Shown: positions 20,549 to 20,943 of the stretch, one piece after another
Layout of the letters: every line of letters begins with the position of its first letter
Position numbering within the stretch: position 1 is the stretch's first letter
Source of the DNA: Elysia marginata
Taxonomy: Eukaryota; Mollusca; Gastropoda; Plakobranchidae
Length of the DNA: 20,943 nt
Assembly (NCBI GenBank): GCA_019649035.1
Contig: BMAT01002019.1
Location: 605,787-626,729, forward strand
Direction of reading: 5' to 3'
Program-made: the position numbers and the translations under genes
The notes under the pieces: model-generated
Databases searched by the model: none
Seen by the model: the letters and a program-made list of their open reading frames with translations, nothing else
What the model was told of the DNA's origin: nothing

Positions 20549-20943
20549 AAGCCCAATCACGGCTCAAACTGCTATGTTAGCATAGCGTCAAGAATGACCA
20601 AGCACTTTGACTTGAATTGCAATGACTGCATTACAGTAACTGCCCGGAGAAACAAAAAGAAACACAAAGTAAGAAAGAAACCGTTTCTGCTAAGTCTTGA
20701 GCGAGCGCCTGAGAAAACCCGTGTCTCGGTAGGAGCCCCATACAGAAACCTACTAACCAGGGCGACGTTGAGTTTTTCACTTTCTACTCTAGCCTAGCAC
20801 TAGCAGAGCGCCGCGAGAAGCCAAACAAATCACTTCTACCGAAACCCTCCACTGAAAAAAAAATGAGAGGATGGGGGAACAACACCCGACAACCTAGTGA
20901 CCCAGATTGCCTTTGTGTCTGCCTCTCCTCACTCCACTCCCAT

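Larger units (their letters stand above)
19560..20943 (-). other. Partial NLK intron (upstream end outside the window)
   Basis: No upstream NLK exon was found in these 1384 bases. They contain a C-tract/A-tract, a GAT array and a CT array. From about 20690 to the right edge the DNA is GC-richer but shows no recognisable exon on either strand. Confidence 0.75.

Noticed and set aside
20403..20585. Leu/Ser-repeat plus-strand frame
   Set aside because: Translation of the (CT)n microsatellite.

Overview
This is eukaryotic genomic DNA, AT-rich and mostly non-coding, with introns and many microsatellites. The one gene identified with confidence is the 3' part of a Nemo-like kinase (NLK/nemo) gene on the minus strand. 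It is read from high to low coordinates as four coding exons: 19371-19559, 18580-18778, 17213-17312 and 13187-13241. All four have AG/GT splice borders and matching phases. Together they give the last 180 residues of the protein: the end of the kinase domain, a cysteine cluster, the FD..FE region and the short Pro-Ser-Pro-x-x-Trp tail. The exons for the N-terminus and most of the kinase domain lie beyond position 20943. Gene structure, base composition, a CR1-like retrotransposon fragment and a short inverted-repeat motif (around GACAACTC) suggest a lophotrochozoan, probably a mollusc. That last step is inference.

Layout from left to right. Positions 1-983 carry a broken 3' fragment of a CR1/L2-like non-LTR retrotransposon. 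From about 984 to 12600 the DNA is AT-rich with no recognisable complete gene; it is either intergenic or a very long 3' UTR. It holds several coding-like islands: a possible terminal exon at 7919-7996 (minus), decayed coding sequence at 9073-9530 (plus), a 20-bp minisatellite at 10261-10360, a 10-N assembly gap at 10461-10470, an ambiguous exon-like island at 10857-10928, and decayed EGF-like sequence at about 11404-11790 (plus). From about 12660 to 13186 a GC-richer block follows the NLK stop codon and is read as proximal 3' UTR. The NLK introns (3971, 1267 and 592 nt, plus a partial one at the right edge) contain ATT, ACT, GAT, CT and AT microsatellites, a GC-rich repeat-like segment at 13801-14019 and a 45-codon coding-like frame at 16986-17136.

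No operon, defence system, CRISPR array, rRNA or tRNA gene was seen. The points most worth a second look are the orphan exon-like segments downstream of NLK, which could be alternative NLK ends, the end of an unannotated neighbour gene, or relics.
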